Source: Amorphophallus konjac (taxonomy: Eukaryota; Streptophyta; Magnoliopsida; Alismatales; Araceae). From it: DNA of 64,000 nt. Location of the stretch: the NCBI GenBank assembly GCA_022559845.1, contig CM040117.1:80736559-80800558 (forward strand), written 5' to 3'. Both the position numbers and the translations under genes were made by a program. Position 1 is the first letter of the stretch. Each line of letters opens with the position of its first letter. This document shows positions 44,740 through 55,695 of this stretch, one piece after another. Below the pieces are notes generated by a model. It saw only the letters and a program-made list of their open reading frames with translations. It did no database searches and had not been told where the DNA came from.

Positions 44740-47700
44740 CTAGAATAGATCGGGATACCGCTTTCGCATAGTCTCTTCAGATTCCCATGTAGCTTCTTCG
44801 GTCCCACGCCGACTCCACTGAATCTTGACCATCGGTATCGAACGATTCCGGAGTTGCTGTTGCTTCCGGTCCAGAATCTTGACAGGTCTTTCCTCATAGG
44901 TCAAATCTTCCTTCAGTTCAAAATCCACTTGCTGAATGATATGAGTGGGATCGTACACATATTTCCGCAACATAGACACATGGAAAACATTATGTACGCC
45001 AGACAAATGCGGTGGTAAAGCCAGTCTGTATGCCACCTCTCCCACTCTATCTAGAATCTCGAATGGACCAATGTACCTCGGACTCAGCTTGCCATGAATG
45101 CCAAATCTTCGGATCCCTCTCGTCGGAGAGACCTTTAAGAACACATGCTCGCCAACCTGAAATTCCAATGCTCTCCTTCTGTTGTCGGCATAACTCTTCT
45201 GTCTCGACTGGGCTACTTGTAACCGGTCTCGGATAACACGGATGTTCTGTGATGATTCCGAAACAAGATCTGGTCCAAACCACTGTTTCTCACCTACCTC
45301 GTCCCAACACAACGGGGAACGACAACTTCTACCATATAGTGCTTCAAAAGGAGCCATCTGAATACTAGACTGATAGCTATTATTATAGGCAAATTCAATT
45401 AATGCCAAATGCTCACTCCAATTACCACCGAAATCAATCATGCAAGCTCGCAGCATATCTTCCACTATCTGATTGGTTCTTTCAGTCTGTCCATCTGTCT
45501 GTGGATGAAAAGCAGTACTGAAATTCAGACGAGTACCCAAAGACTCTTGCAGTCCCTTCCAGAAATGTGAAGTAAATCTGGGGTCTCGATCAGATACTAT
45601 ATTCACTGGAATACCATGCAATCTCACCACTTCCTTTATATACAAAGCAGCCAATACATCAATCGTCCACTTGGACTTAATTGGTAAGAAATGAGCCAAC
45701 TTTGTCAATCGATCCACAATCACCCATATCGCATCAAATCCACCACGAGTCCTAGGTAGACCCATAATGAAATCCATGCCAATACTTTCCCACTTCCATT
45801 GGGGTATGTCGAGTGGTTTCAATTTCCCTGCTGGTCTGAAATGTTCGGCCTTAACTTGCTGACATACCAAACATCTGCTCACAAAATCTGCAACTTCTCT
45901 TTTCATATTCGGCCACCAAAAGGACCTTTTCAAATCTCGGTACATCTTAGTGCCTCCAGGATGAATGGTATATCTGGATCTATGAGCTTCCTCAAGAATC
46001 TTGTTCTTTATTGTAGCCTCATCCGGAACACAAGTTCTACCTTTAAATAATAATCTACCATCATCGGCCAACATGAAGTCAGGTCTGCTGCTCAAGTTTC
46101 CCTTGATCTCTACTAACTCGGGATCATTATCTTGCAAGGACTTGATCTCTATCAATAATTCAGGTTTAAGTTGAATCTGAGCAATCAAGATCCGATCATT
46201 GTCAATGTTAAGATCCAGACTAGATAACTGTTCCAACAATCTCCATTCTTGTAACATGAGACTTGACAGTCTAGCTACCGGCTTCCGGCTTAATGCATCT
46301 GCCACAACATTACCTTTGCCAGGATGATACTCAATCGAGAAGTCGAAGTCTTTCAAGTACTCCAACCATCTCCGCTGCCTCATGTTGAGTTCCTTTTGAG
46401 AAAATAAATACTTCAAACTCTTATGATCTGAAAACACTGTAAAGGTTTCTCCATACAAGTAATGCCTCCATATCTTCAAAGCAAACACGACTGCAGCAAG
46501 TTCCAAATCATGAACAGGATAATTATCTTCGTGCTTCCTCAACTGCCTAGAGGAATAGGCAATCACCTTCCCATGCTGCATGAGTACACAGCCTAAGCCA
46601 ATACCTGAAGCATCAGTATAAACAACAAATCCTCCTTCACCAGAAGGTAAAGCCAAAACAGGTGCAGTAGTCAAACACTCCTTCAGAGTCTGAAAGCTTC
46701 GCTGACAATCATCTGACCAATCAAACTTATTCTCCTTGCGGGTTAATCTTGTCATAGGTACTGCAATCTTAGAGAAATCTTGAATAAACCTTCGGTAATA
46801 GCCTGCCAGGCCTAGGAAACTTCTAACTTCAGTTGCACTAGTAGGCTGTTCCCAATTCTTCACTGCCTCAATCTTCGAAGGATCAACAGAAATACCTTCC
46901 TTGGTGATAATATGTCCGAGAAAGGACACTTCTTGTAGCCAGAACTCACACTTACTGAACTTAGCATATAGCTGATGATCTTTCAATAGTTGCAATGCCA
47001 TTCTCAGATGCTCAGCATGCTCCAATTCACTCTTGGAATAGATCAAGATGTCATCAATAAATACCACGACCCATTGATCAAGATAGGGCCGAAATATGTC
47101 GTTCATCAACTGCATGAAAGCTGCTGGAGCATTCGTTAGACCAAAAGGCATAACGACAAACTCAAAATGACCGTACCTGCTGCGGAAAGCTGTTTTATAA
47201 ATGTCCTCTTCCTTAATCCGCAACTGGTGATATCCAGATCGAAGATCGATCTTAGAGAAATATTGAGCTCCCGCTATCTGGTCAAATAACTCGTCAATCC
47301 TCGGCAAGGGATATTTATTCTTGACAGTCTGCTGGTTTATTTGCCGATAATCAATGCACAACCTCATCGAACCATCTTTCTTCCTGACGAATAACACAGG
47401 GGCTCCCCACGGAGAAGTACTAGGACGAATAAAACCCTTCTCAAGTAACTCCATCAGTTGCTGCTTCAGTTCCCTCAGTTCCGCAGGAGACATACGATAA
47501 GGAGCCTTAGAAATAGGAGCTGTGCCAGGAATAAGATCAATAGAAAAGATAACTTCCCGCTCAGGCGGAAGTCCTGGTAGTTCTTCTGGAAAGACATCAG
47601 GAAAATCTCGGACAACAGGAATGTCCTTGATCTCAATCTGCTGCTCGGGAGTTGCACAAACAAAGGCTAGAAAAGCCTCACACCCATGCCTCAAAAGCTT

Positions 47701-48918
47701 ATCAGCTCGAAGAGCCGAGATGAGCGGTACGGAGTTATGGTGCTTGACTCCCGTAAAAGATAAACCAGAATGTCCAGTAAAAGTCACTGAGCTAGAACTA
47801 CAGTGAACATTGGCCTCATACTTGGCCAACCAATCTGCTCCTAGGATTACATCATAATCCTTCATATCCATGCAGACCAAATCTGCTGGAAAGTTCTGTT
47901 CACCAATCATAACCTTACTAGAAGGATAGAAATACTGGATTGTTGATCTAGTGCCAATAGGGGTTGAAATCTCTAACGGAGTATTCATCAAAACAGGTTC
48001 CACAGCTAATGACTTAGCAAATCTCCGTGAAATAAAAGAATGTGTTGCACCAGTATCAAAGAGAGCAAATGCGGGCTTATCGATTATAGTAAGGGTACCT
48101 TCGACGAGTCCGCCATCATCAGAAATCCCAGTTTCCTCTGCATGTAAAGCTTGAAGCTTGCCTTGTGGTTTCTTGAAGACTAGAGGTTTTGCCGGTGTAG
48201 CTTGCTCCGATATGAGAGGACAATTGGGGATACGGTGCTCCTTGCTTCCACATCGCAAACATGCGCCTTGCTTGCGCCAGCACTCCTCTATCTTGTGACC
48301 CGGACGATCACAATAGTTGCACACGCCCTTGAATGGAACAATAGGGCCAGGCTTCTTGTCTTCATGCCTCGGCATCTTGCCCTTCCATGATCCGGACCCG
48401 CTCCACGAACCAGGTCCACTAACAGGCCTCTTCTTGGTATACCCGGGTTTGACACTCCCGGAACCCGTAGGTAATTCTTTCTTGGTGCCTTTCCCACGGA
48501 TTCTCTCCGTCATCTCAAGAGTATCCTCCAGAACTTGCGCTTTCCTTACCATCTCGGAATAAGTGGAAATCTCCATCGGTGCCAATTGGTTGATATAATG
48601 AAGCTTCAATCCATTGAGAAAGCGCTTCGCCTTCATCTTCTCGGTGGAAATGAGATGTGTAGCATATCGAGAAAGCCGTGCAAATTGAGCCTCATACTCT
48701 GCCACGGACAAACCTCGCTGTTTCAAGGCCGCGAACTCTGCCGCTTTCTTCTCTTGCACTCTATCAGAAAAATACTTGCTGTTGAAGAATTCCTCGAACT
48801 CTTCCCACATAACTTGCCGATCACCGAGAGTTGCCTTGATAGAATCCCACCAAGTACGTGCATCATGTTCCAGTTGAAATGTGGACAAAAGGACACGCTC
48901 CTGGTTGGTGCATTGCAT
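44740..48918 (-). CDS. Element B Gag(C-terminal)-Pol polyprotein, 1392 codons, intact
   Basis: Domains in order: Gag helical core 1-140 ([23 protein letters not shown]); zinc knuckles 200-213 ([14 protein letters not shown]) and 220-233 ([14 protein letters not shown]); protease with DTG 288-290 ([10 protein letters not shown]); RT about 450-690 with motif [11 protein letters not shown] and FIDD at 620-623; RNase H with D769, E806, D831, D874; integrase zinc finger H979, H986, C1016, C1019 and core D1049, D1110, E1146 (35 residues between the last two); [19 protein letters not shown] about 1284; chromodomain at the end ([21 protein letters not shown]). All catalytic residues are present. The frame start shown is only the first Met after a frameshift; the true start is upstream at 49133. 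One Gag-Pol frame is usual for Tekay/Del. Copy-and-paste transposition through RNA is the expected role. Confidence 0.95.
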   Translation of the reverse strand: MQCTNQERVLLSTFQLEHDARTWWDSIKATLGDRQVMWEEFEEFFNSKYFSDRVQEKKAAEFAALKQRGLSVAEYEAQFARLSRYATHLISTEKMKAKRFLNGLKLHYINQLAPMEISTYSEMVRKAQVLEDTLEMTERIRGKGTKKELPTGSGSVKPGYTKKRPVSGPGSWSGSGSWKGKMPRHEDKKPGPIVPFKGVCNYCDRPGHKIEECWRKQGACLRCGSKEHRIPNCPLISEQATPAKPLVFKKPQGKLQALHAEETGISDDGGLVEGTLTIIDKPAFALFDTGATHSFISRRFAKSLAVEPVLMNTPLEISTPIGTRSTIQYFYPSSKVMIGEQNFPADLVCMDMKDYDVILGADWLAKYEANVHCSSSSVTFTGHSGLSFTGVKHHNSVPLISALRADKLLRHGCEAFLAFVCATPEQQIEIKDIPVVRDFPDVFPEELPGLPPEREVIFSIDLIPGTAPISKAPYRMSPAELRELKQQLMELLEKGFIRPSTSPWGAPVLFVRKKDGSMRLCIDYRQINQQTVKNKYPLPRIDELFDQIAGAQYFSKIDLRSGYHQLRIKEEDIYKTAFRSRYGHFEFVVMPFGLTNAPAAFMQLMNDIFRPYLDQWVVVFIDDILIYSKSELEHAEHLRMALQLLKDHQLYAKFSKCEFWLQEVSFLGHIITKEGISVDPSKIEAVKNWEQPTSATEVRSFLGLAGYYRRFIQDFSKIAVPMTRLTRKENKFDWSDDCQRSFQTLKECLTTAPVLALPSGEGGFVVYTDASGIGLGCVLMQHGKVIAYSSRQLRKHEDNYPVHDLELAAVVFALKIWRHYLYGETFTVFSDHKSLKYLFSQKELNMRQRRWLEYLKDFDFSIEYHPGKGNVVADALSRKPVARLSSLMLQEWRLLEQLSSLDLNIDNDRILIAQIQLKPELLIEIKSLQDNDPELVEIKGNLSSRPDFMLADDGRLLFKGRTCVPDEATIKNKILEEAHRSRYTIHPGGTKMYRDLKRSFWWPNMKREVADFVSRCLVCQQVKAEHFRPAGKLKPLDIPQWKWESIGMDFIMGLPRTRGGFDAIWVIVDRLTKLAHFLPIKSKWTIDVLAALYIKEVVRLHGIPVNIVSDRDPRFTSHFWKGLQESLGTRLNFSTAFHPQTDGQTERTNQIVEDMLRACMIDFGGNWSEHLALIEFAYNNSYQSSIQMAPFEALYGRSCRSPLCWDEVGEKQWFGPDLVSESSQNIRVIRDRLQVAQSRQKSYADNRRRALEFQVGEHVFLKVSPTRGIRRFGIHGKLSPRYIGPFEILDRVGEVAYRLALPPHLSGVHNVFHVSMLRKYVYDPTHIIQQVDFELKEDLTYEERPVKILDRKQQQLRNRSIPMVKIQWSRRGTEEATWESEETMRKRYPDLF

Positions 48919-49133
48919 AACTTCAAAGATTCTCCCATCTCATCTAGCCAGTGCTCGGCTTGGTCGGGGTCAGTCGAACCAGCGAATCTAGGCGGATTCA
49001 TTCCGCGGAAGTTCCGATATAGATCACCGGTGCCATGCTGTGCCGCTCCTGCCTGAGCTACTTGCTGAAGGGCCTGAGTAAGGCCTTGAACTGTACGCTG
49101 CAGGTTCCTCCATTTAGCACGATCAGCTGCCAT
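48723..49133 (-). pseudogene. Element B gag N-terminus, separated by one frameshift
   Basis: The ATG at 49133 (MAADRAKWRNLQRTVQGL) begins Gag: an N-terminal helix with LTQALQQVAQAGAAQ, then [21 protein letters not shown]. After this the pattern continues in the frame of the 1392-codon reading frame, so there is a 1-base change in the stretch about 48925-48945. The remainder of this frame is out-of-frame. This is the single coding defect seen in element B; a sequencing error or a programmed shift cannot be excluded from one copy. Confidence 0.88.
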
Positions 49134-49259
49134 CTACAAGGGAAATAGATTACTTAGGTTTAATCAAGATAAATAGTTATACGATTAAGAAACGAACTTA
49201 ACCCAAGTTCTACCCAATCTCACAGGTCAGGTCTAGACTTTTACAAGGTTAGGGATCTA

Positions 49260-49386
49260 ATGCACCTAGACACGACCAAAACTCGGTACCTGACGGAGGT
49301 AATCGGTCCGAAGACCACTCGCGCAAGTGTGCGACCTTCCCGATAGGCGTAGCCTAACGTTCGGACAACACCTTTTGATATACCGG
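49260..49386 (-). ncRNA. Structured 5' leader element of B, shared with element D
   Basis: On the minus strand this block matches 57888-58014 of element D with about 15 substitutions and one indel. It holds small hairpins: TAGGC-TAC-GCCTA, CACTT-GCGC-GAGTG and GGTC-TTCG-GACC. In D the last one is GACC-TTCA-GGTC, so two base pairs changed on both sides. It is placed between the primer site and the gag start. Likely an RNA signal such as packaging or dimer formation; function is inferred. Confidence 0.75.
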
Positions 49387-49440
49387 TCATTGGGATGCAA
49401 TGCAAGAAAACTTAAACTTAGGAAACCTAGGAATGTGAAA

Positions 49441-49458
49441 CCTAGTGCTCTGATACCA
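49441..49458 (-). promoter_or_regulatory. Primer binding site of element B
   Basis: Minus strand TGGTATCAGAGCACTAGG, complementary to initiator tRNA-Met. Confidence 0.9.
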
Positions 49459-49465
49459 ACTAAAC

Positions 49466-52400
49466 TGTCACGCCCCGAACAAGGCGGAAGTATCGGGACG
49501 TACAGTTAGGGACACGCTAGCAAGAGAGGGAACTAAGTCTAAAATGATACACAAGTGCTACAAGATGGAATACTAAATGATCATTAACAAACCACAACTG
49601 ATACAATAACCTCAAGTTTAACTTAATACAACTGGAATAATCAACCACTAAAACTCAATAACAAGACTGAGACTTAATACTCTCCAAAACACAACTAGAA
49701 GAAAGATAACACACTACTAACACACTAGAACTGATACACTCAAGACATCACTCCTGCCCTTCCCCATCGGTAAGCGCGTCACCTGAAAAGCCTGGAAAGG
49801 GGGAAAACATAACTATGAGCTGACGCTCAGTAGGAAATAACAGACGGGTATAAGTGATTAACAGTTTAATTACATTTTAAAATGTCATGCTACAAATGAT
49901 AAAACAATAAAAAGATAACGATAATATCACGAAACGGAATTTAAAGATCTTGCAAGGTCAAGAAATATAATGAATAGAATGGTAAGACAAGAATTTACTA
50001 CAGGAGATAACGATAAGAAGTTGGCCATATCAAGTCAATTCAAGTCATGTCAAGCACGCATGTATTTTCATTTCCACGTCCAAGTAATCAACAAGTAGAG
50101 TAACCACAAGTAGAGTATAGAACAGTAAAGAGTGGAAAGTGAAACGTAGTAGCAAGTAATATAGAGAGTAGTGGAAAGAGTAGTGAGTAGTGGACAGTCC
50201 TAGATTTCACACATGTAATAGTACTGGTGCCAAATGCCACACCTAGTCATTCACCTCCCCGGGGGTACACGTAGTGTTCGGGCGCTCTTCCCAGGACCAG
50301 ACCGAGCCCTTATTTGTTTGCCAGGCATTGATTTCTTTTGGATCAAAGATCCCACGAATCTAGACTTCCACAGTTTATGGCCAGAATTCCAAGGTTTAAG
50401 CTAAGTAGCAATAACAACATCAAGTAGGAAAGAGATTCATTTCCAGAATTTCAAGGTAAGTATAATCATCAAGGAGATTGAAATCAAGTCACAACAAGAG
50501 TTAATCATGCTGCGCTACTGTAAAACAGCAGCAATCAAACAAGCTAATCAACATATTAATCCTAATCACCAAGTTAAGATATCATGCTTAACCATTATCA
50601 TTTGTATTAGCCAAAGTGCCAACAAGCTAGAACAAGTTATCAAGGTAAAGAACAAGCTCTCACAAGAGTGAAAAAGAATGCATTAACAGAGATTTAGTTA
50701 CACCATTAATCATTAATTAAGTGAGTTTCTATTTAATCTTGTATGCATTGAAATGAAGATGGTAAATGGTGTGTTTTTACACTAAGTTTACATGTAGGAA
50801 CCAATGCAAATTTGAAATCAAGAGGGGTACATGAATAGATCAAAAGTTCTTCAAAAATATAATTTCAATGGGTCTAAGTTAAACGGGTTGATTCCCCATT
50901 GATTCGGATCCATCTTCGGTTCGAAAAATGAAGAAAACGGGTTTTCTGGTGTACGGGTCGACCCTTGGGGTCGACCCCTTTAGAAATGGGGTATGCCAAC
51001 TGGGTGGGTCGACCCCTGGGGTCGACCCCCACAAATTCTGCAGGAAGGGTCGACCCCTGGGGTCGACCCCTGGGGTCGACCCTATGCATGGCCTGGATGG
51101 GTCGACCCTAGGGGTCGACCCTCGCGCCTGGGCCAAATGGGTCGACCCCAGGGGTCGACCCTCGGGCCTGCCAGGGCACCCAGAAAATGGGTCGACCCCT
51201 GGGGTGGACCCCTGCAAGAACAGCAACGGTCTCAAACATATAATTCACCCAATCGAGGTCCAATTGTGTGGAAATCAAAACCACATGATCTAGGAATGTT
51301 AATAGACAATCTAGGGTCATAAAACTACAATTTTGAAACACGAATTGTTACAGAAATTGATTGAATCTCAACTTATACATGATCAATACATGAAAACCCT
51401 AGTTCCTGACCTACTTCTACTAAATCATGCAATTCTCTTAACATACTCCACAGAATTTAGGGCTTTTGGTGTCAAAAGTAAGCTAACTCGATCATGAATC
51501 CAACCATGTATAATATGCTACATGAATATTAAGTTACATGACTCAAAATAAGCCCGTAATCAAGCTCTGACTTAAAGGAATACTATATGAATCATGTTCT
51601 GGACATGCTCCTACAAAAATCGAAATTCACGATGGCATGCTCAATGGAATTTGGGGCTTTCTAAGTTAAATGAAAGATAATAATATGCTGATTACTTCAT
51701 GTGAATTAATTAAAGTTTGGTTGTTAGATCCTACCTCAAATCGGAGAGAGAAAACTCGAAACCCTAGGATGAAGAACACTTGGACAGCACCTCACAAAAA
51801 GCTCGATTTCTCCACGGATACCTAATGAAAATTGGGGCTTTTGCCACCAATGGATAGAGCTCGATGAGAGGAACAATTTTCTATACTCATGATCAAGATT
51901 TGGTTGAGAATTCCTACCTCAATCGATGGATCAAAGTAGGATGAAGAGAAGCCAACGGCCTACTGACCCACCTCCACAAATCGAACTAGATCTCTCCATA
52001 TCCGAAATTTCAACGAACCCCATAGCAGCCAAATGAAAGAAGACCCGTAGGGCTTCATTTTGATAGCTCATAGAGCTTCTGGAGCCTTCTGAGTTGGGAG
52101 TATTCGCTGCTGCAAGCTACGTGTTTAGAAACGGCGCCGAAATCCTAGACTTGACCAAACTATGTCGGCAGCACGTTTTGGGGCTAAGTTTACCTCAAAT
52201 TGATTGAGGGTAAATGTTCCTTACATTGTGGCCTTCCATTTGCCCCTGATTTCAGATCATTTGGTTGAGTAATCAGGTCGAATTTCGCGTTTTAATCTAA
52301 GGGTTAGGTATGAGTCAAAAGTGTGCACATTTGGGTTTGAATTCTAAATAGATCTTACCACGGATTTACCATGGCTTAAAGCCAGAAGGAAAAGTTGTTA

Positions 52401-52762
52401 TCTACATCAATATTAATCTATTTACTATTTTTACAGATTTTTCTGAGGTAGTCGAATTATTACTTATACTATTCCGTAATTAATTAAATGTTAAGTTCGG
52501 AAGACTAAGTTCACTAATTCGGCGTAATAAATGATTTTCTTAGGCTTAAATGTAGAAGACAAAGTTGCTAAACAAAATTAATTCTACAAGATGTGATTTT
52601 TGGGGATTTTTAGAAAATAGTTGAAAAATGACTTATTCTATTAATTAATTAATTAATCTAATTAATTTGGATAATTCTCATTAATTCGAATAACTTCAAA
52701 TAAATTCTAAATAATTGCAAATAACTTTCTAAATAAATTTCTAAAGAATTCGGGGTCTTACA
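49466..52762 (-). repeat. 5' LTR of element B (3297 bp)
   Basis: Same ends as the left LTR. Followed by the ttaat target copy. Confidence 0.93.
50955..51212. repeat. GGGTCGACCC array in the right LTR of B
   Basis: Twelve exact GGGTCGACCC plus one decayed GGGTGGACCC. It differs from the left LTR by gain or loss of units: one triple here (51048-51082) replaces two pairs and their linker, and a single site of the left copy is a pair here. Confidence 0.9.
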
Positions 52763-52767
52763 TTAAT
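52763..52767. repeat. Target site duplication of element B, right copy
   Basis: ttaat. Confidence 0.93.
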
Positions 52768-53423
52768 CATGTATTTTAACATCCACTTTTGTGTATAGCC
52801 AATATGGAATTTCAAGAATAAAGCTTGTAGACATGTAGGGTAAATTAACTTGGATAGAGTAGAGTCCAAAAAATATGACACTTGACATAGAATGGCGATA
52901 ATAACGGTACAATCATGATTATCGATAAAACTAGGTGGAATTGGTTCCCTAACTTGGGTACCATGACAAACAAGTATGGACATTCTTTATATAGAATTGA
53001 GGTCCACATGAACAGCACATCAATGGCAAGACGTCCTCATTCTTAATATAGAATTGAGGTCCACAAGAACATGATGTTGAATATAGAATTGGGGTTTACA
53101 AGAACCGCATCAAATGACATGATAACCTCATCCCATTAAGAGAATTCTCATGATACACACTTTGCATAACATGAGAGCCGGTATACCATGTTTCCATAGA
53201 GTGACATGGCAAAATAGGGTAATGGGTTTTTATGGTACAACCAGCTCAGTCGGCCTTGAGAGAATCTAAGGCTCGAGGAGTCTTATGGAGGTCTCTCTGA
53301 CTAACTCGCTAGTCCAAAGGAACGGAATGTCCAATGGAGAGCTTGTATGTCAATGAGAGTTAAGGGGGTAACGTTAAAACATCATGAAACATGGGACTAT
53401 ATTCACGGACTGGAATATAGTGC

Positions 53424-53488
<65 letters not shown>

Positions 53489-53567
53489 CCTTCGGTTGAC
53501 AGTAATCAGTGTAAAACAGTAATACAGAAAATAGCGACTTAAACTAAATCATTAATTATCCAATTAA

Positions 53568-54015
53568 CGCCTTTCTCAGGGGCATTTATTCACAATTTGA
53601 CGACGTATACAGCAGTCGTCCATTCTTTATTTCTATTTTACCAAAATTTCCAATATTATGGAATTTAACAAAAACGCGCCCTGGTCAGGGGCGTTACCTT
53701 TCAATTTGCACCCTGATCTGGGTGTCGGTTCAATAAGAAACGCCTTTGTGCAGGTCGTTAATTCAATAATTTTCTAAATTTCAGATATTAAAATTTCAGG
53801 AAATAGGTACATGGTCAGGACCAGAAAAATAGCAGGATTCAATCAGGATGAACATGCATTAAATTAGGTTCATGGTTTCATAGATATAGAATTTTAAACA
53901 TGGGTAATTATCAATTTATATGAAATTGACGACTCCTGGGTAGGGCGTCAAAACAAGAATTAGCGCCCTGATGTGGGTCGCTTATTTTAAGTTAGCGCCT
54001 TGGTCAAGGGCGTTG
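53568..54015. repeat. AACGCC/GGCGTT array, right LTR of A, downstream group
   Basis: Counterpart of 34483-34935. Arms differ from the left copy mainly by C/T or G/A changes at CpG (ggggcattta against ggggcgttta; ttgcaccctg against ttgcgccctg). Confidence 0.8.
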
Positions 54016-54596
54016 CTTTGAAAATTGCATAGAAACAGTTGAAACCACAATAAAACTATATGCATGGAGGATCGATGATATTATTAAAGATATTAAGCTA
54101 GTTTGGGCTACGTTCTGGAGAAAACCTACCTGATGATTATCAACTGGTGATCTGTTGAAGTAACGTGAAGGACTTGATGGGAATCCGATGCTCTGTTTCT
54201 AATGCAGAAGTAGAGACAGCAACAGAGAAGAAATAGCCGTTGCAAAAATAGAGGAAAACTTCCTCCTTTCACGGGTGTTGGGCTGTAAGAGAGAAAAAAA
54301 ATGAGAAGAGGATTAATTAGCCTTTATAGTATACGGTTGATGTCAAAGGATGAAGAAGAACTTACCGGTTCTTCACATTTGATAGGAAAACTCGACAGGT
54401 AATCTACCCACGAATGAAGAACCCTCGTTCTTTAAGGAAGACAGGAGCTCCTCAATCTATGATAGAAGAAAACGAAGAAGCATTAGAATCCTCTTGCTCC
54501 TGTGGTTTGAAGGAAACAATAAGAAGAATAAAACCTCTCCTTTCAGCAGAACGATAGCTCAAATCGCCAATTAGCGATCTGGGTCGATCAGGAGGG

Positions 54597-54604
54597 TATT
54601 TATA
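54597..54604 (-). promoter_or_regulatory. TATA box of LTR A (right)
   Basis: Minus strand CTATAAATACC. Confidence 0.75.
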
Positions 54605-54744
54605 GGATTTTGGGAATCCTAATAGGGTTAGAGTTGTATTGGGAGTAATACTTCCATGATAGAGTCCTTACCATACTCCACCTTCGACGTAGTTATCCAC
54701 AACTTGCCCTGGATAGACTCCTGGGTCGAACGAAACTCGAACTG

Positions 54745-54965
54745 AATTAACGTCTTAAGCGAGGGCGTCAAATTTAAATTGACGCCTTGTCGAGCGTCGT
54801 TACTTATGTAAACGCGCCCATATAGAGGGCGTTTCATTCCCTTTCCTTAATTTTATTTTTTCCTTCGTTTGAAATTTGACGCCCTATTGTCCAGGCGTCC
54901 CTTTTAAATTAACGCCTTATACAGAGGTGTTTCCTTTTGAATCAGCGCCTTGATAAAAGGCGTTA
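54745..54965. repeat. AACGCC/GGCGTT array, right LTR of A, upstream group
   Basis: Counterpart of 35665-35885, with the same spacing. Confidence 0.8.
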
Positions 54966-55075
54966 TTTTCCTCTTGATCAATGATTTACTCATTTAGGCT
55001 CTTTGTCATTTCTTTACTTATCTTTTATTTTATTTTGATTTATTTAAAAATCTTGTTTTTATCAGGGTTGCTACA

Positions 55076-55080
55076 CTACT
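55076..55080. repeat. Target site duplication of element A, right copy
   Basis: ctact. Confidence 0.9.
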
Positions 55081-55297
55081 CAAGCCTAGTTGACCCGGCA
55101 ATGATGAATAAGCTAATGGTAGAACAAATGATAGAAATAAAGCTGGCAGAAAGGGGCGATGGTGACTACAACTCTTTTGATGTATACAGGGTACTATACC
55201 CAGCCTACCATGCTACTAAAAGGTTGCCTCCCGGCATTAATAAGCCTCCAAAATTTGACAAGTTTAATGGGCAAGGATCTTCGAGGGAGCACATTGC
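55081..55297 (+). pseudogene. Element C gag, continuation after element A
   Basis: Continues the frame of 32820-32913 without shift once element A and one target copy are removed. It encodes SSLVDPAMMNKLMVEQMIE, then a Tyr-rich part and PPGINKPPKFDKFNGQGSS-REHIA, like the start of the gag domain of many plant gypsy elements (PEF-FSGED-STLEH). It is cut at 55298 by element E. Confidence 0.7.
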
Positions 55298-55690
55298 TGT
55301 TGACACCCATTTTTTATCGATAAGTTGAGTCGTTCCTCTTACTCCCATTTGTTGATGCCTCGAGTTGTCCATCACCCATTGGGACTGTTTTCAGGCATAT
55401 CTTGGGCCAGTTGTATGGGTAGCCTCCGTCCCTGGCTAGGTTTGTTTCAATTCAGGGCTTAACGGGCCTTGGTTTTGGTTGATTGGGCTTTTCTATGAGT
55501 TTCAACGCCCATGTACATGTACGGTGCATCCCCGGCCGCTCAATCAATGCGCGGTTTCCTGTAGACCGTCCACCTATTTTGGAATATTTTGGTTAATTTT
55601 CTGAAATTCCACCGACAAGCATTTATGCGGCTCTCCTCTGGCCGTTCAACTTGATGAATGGACGGATGGTAGCCGCTCATCTCTCAGACT
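55298..55690 (+). repeat. Element E LTR, first piece
   Basis: Starts TGTTGACACCCATTTTTT, a start typical of Tat/Ogre-like gypsy LTRs, inside the gag of C (presumed target attgc at 55293-55297). Contains the first GACCGTCCA/GCCGTTCAA motifs and is interrupted by element D at 55696. Confidence 0.75.
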
Positions 55691-55695
55691 CTTGC
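55691..55695. repeat. Target site duplication of element D, left copy
   Basis: cttgc; identical to 62145-62149. Confidence 0.93.

Larger units (their letters stand above)
41360..52762 (-). mobile_element. Tekay/Del-like Ty3/gypsy chromovirus (element B), nearly intact
   Basis: 11.4 kb with LTRs of 3306 and 3297 bp, perfect 5-bp target duplication, tRNA-Met primer site, polypurine tract, gag and a 1392-codon frame holding the rest of gag and all of pol. The LTRs differ by a few percent by eye, mostly transitions plus a rearranged GTCGAC array, so it is the youngest autonomous insertion here. The only coding lesion seen is one frameshift in gag. Confidence 0.95.
32914..55075 (-). mobile_element. 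Tekay/Del-like Ty3/gypsy chromovirus (element A), carrying nested element B
   Basis: LTRs of 3080 bp (32914-35993) and 3084 bp (40584-41359 plus 52768-55075 once B and one duplicated target are removed). Both have the same ends and array positions. Order on the minus strand: primer site, gag, protease, RT, RNase H, integrase, chromodomain, polypurine tract. The ctact duplication flanks it. It is disabled by stops, a frameshift and an RT active-site change. Confidence 0.93.
52768..55075 (-). repeat. 5' LTR of element A, right piece
   Basis: Continues the LTR where 41359 stopped and ends gggttgctaca. Holds the TA run (about 53425-53484), TATA box (54597-54604) and both arrays (about 53568-54015 and 54745-54965). 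Confidence 0.92.
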
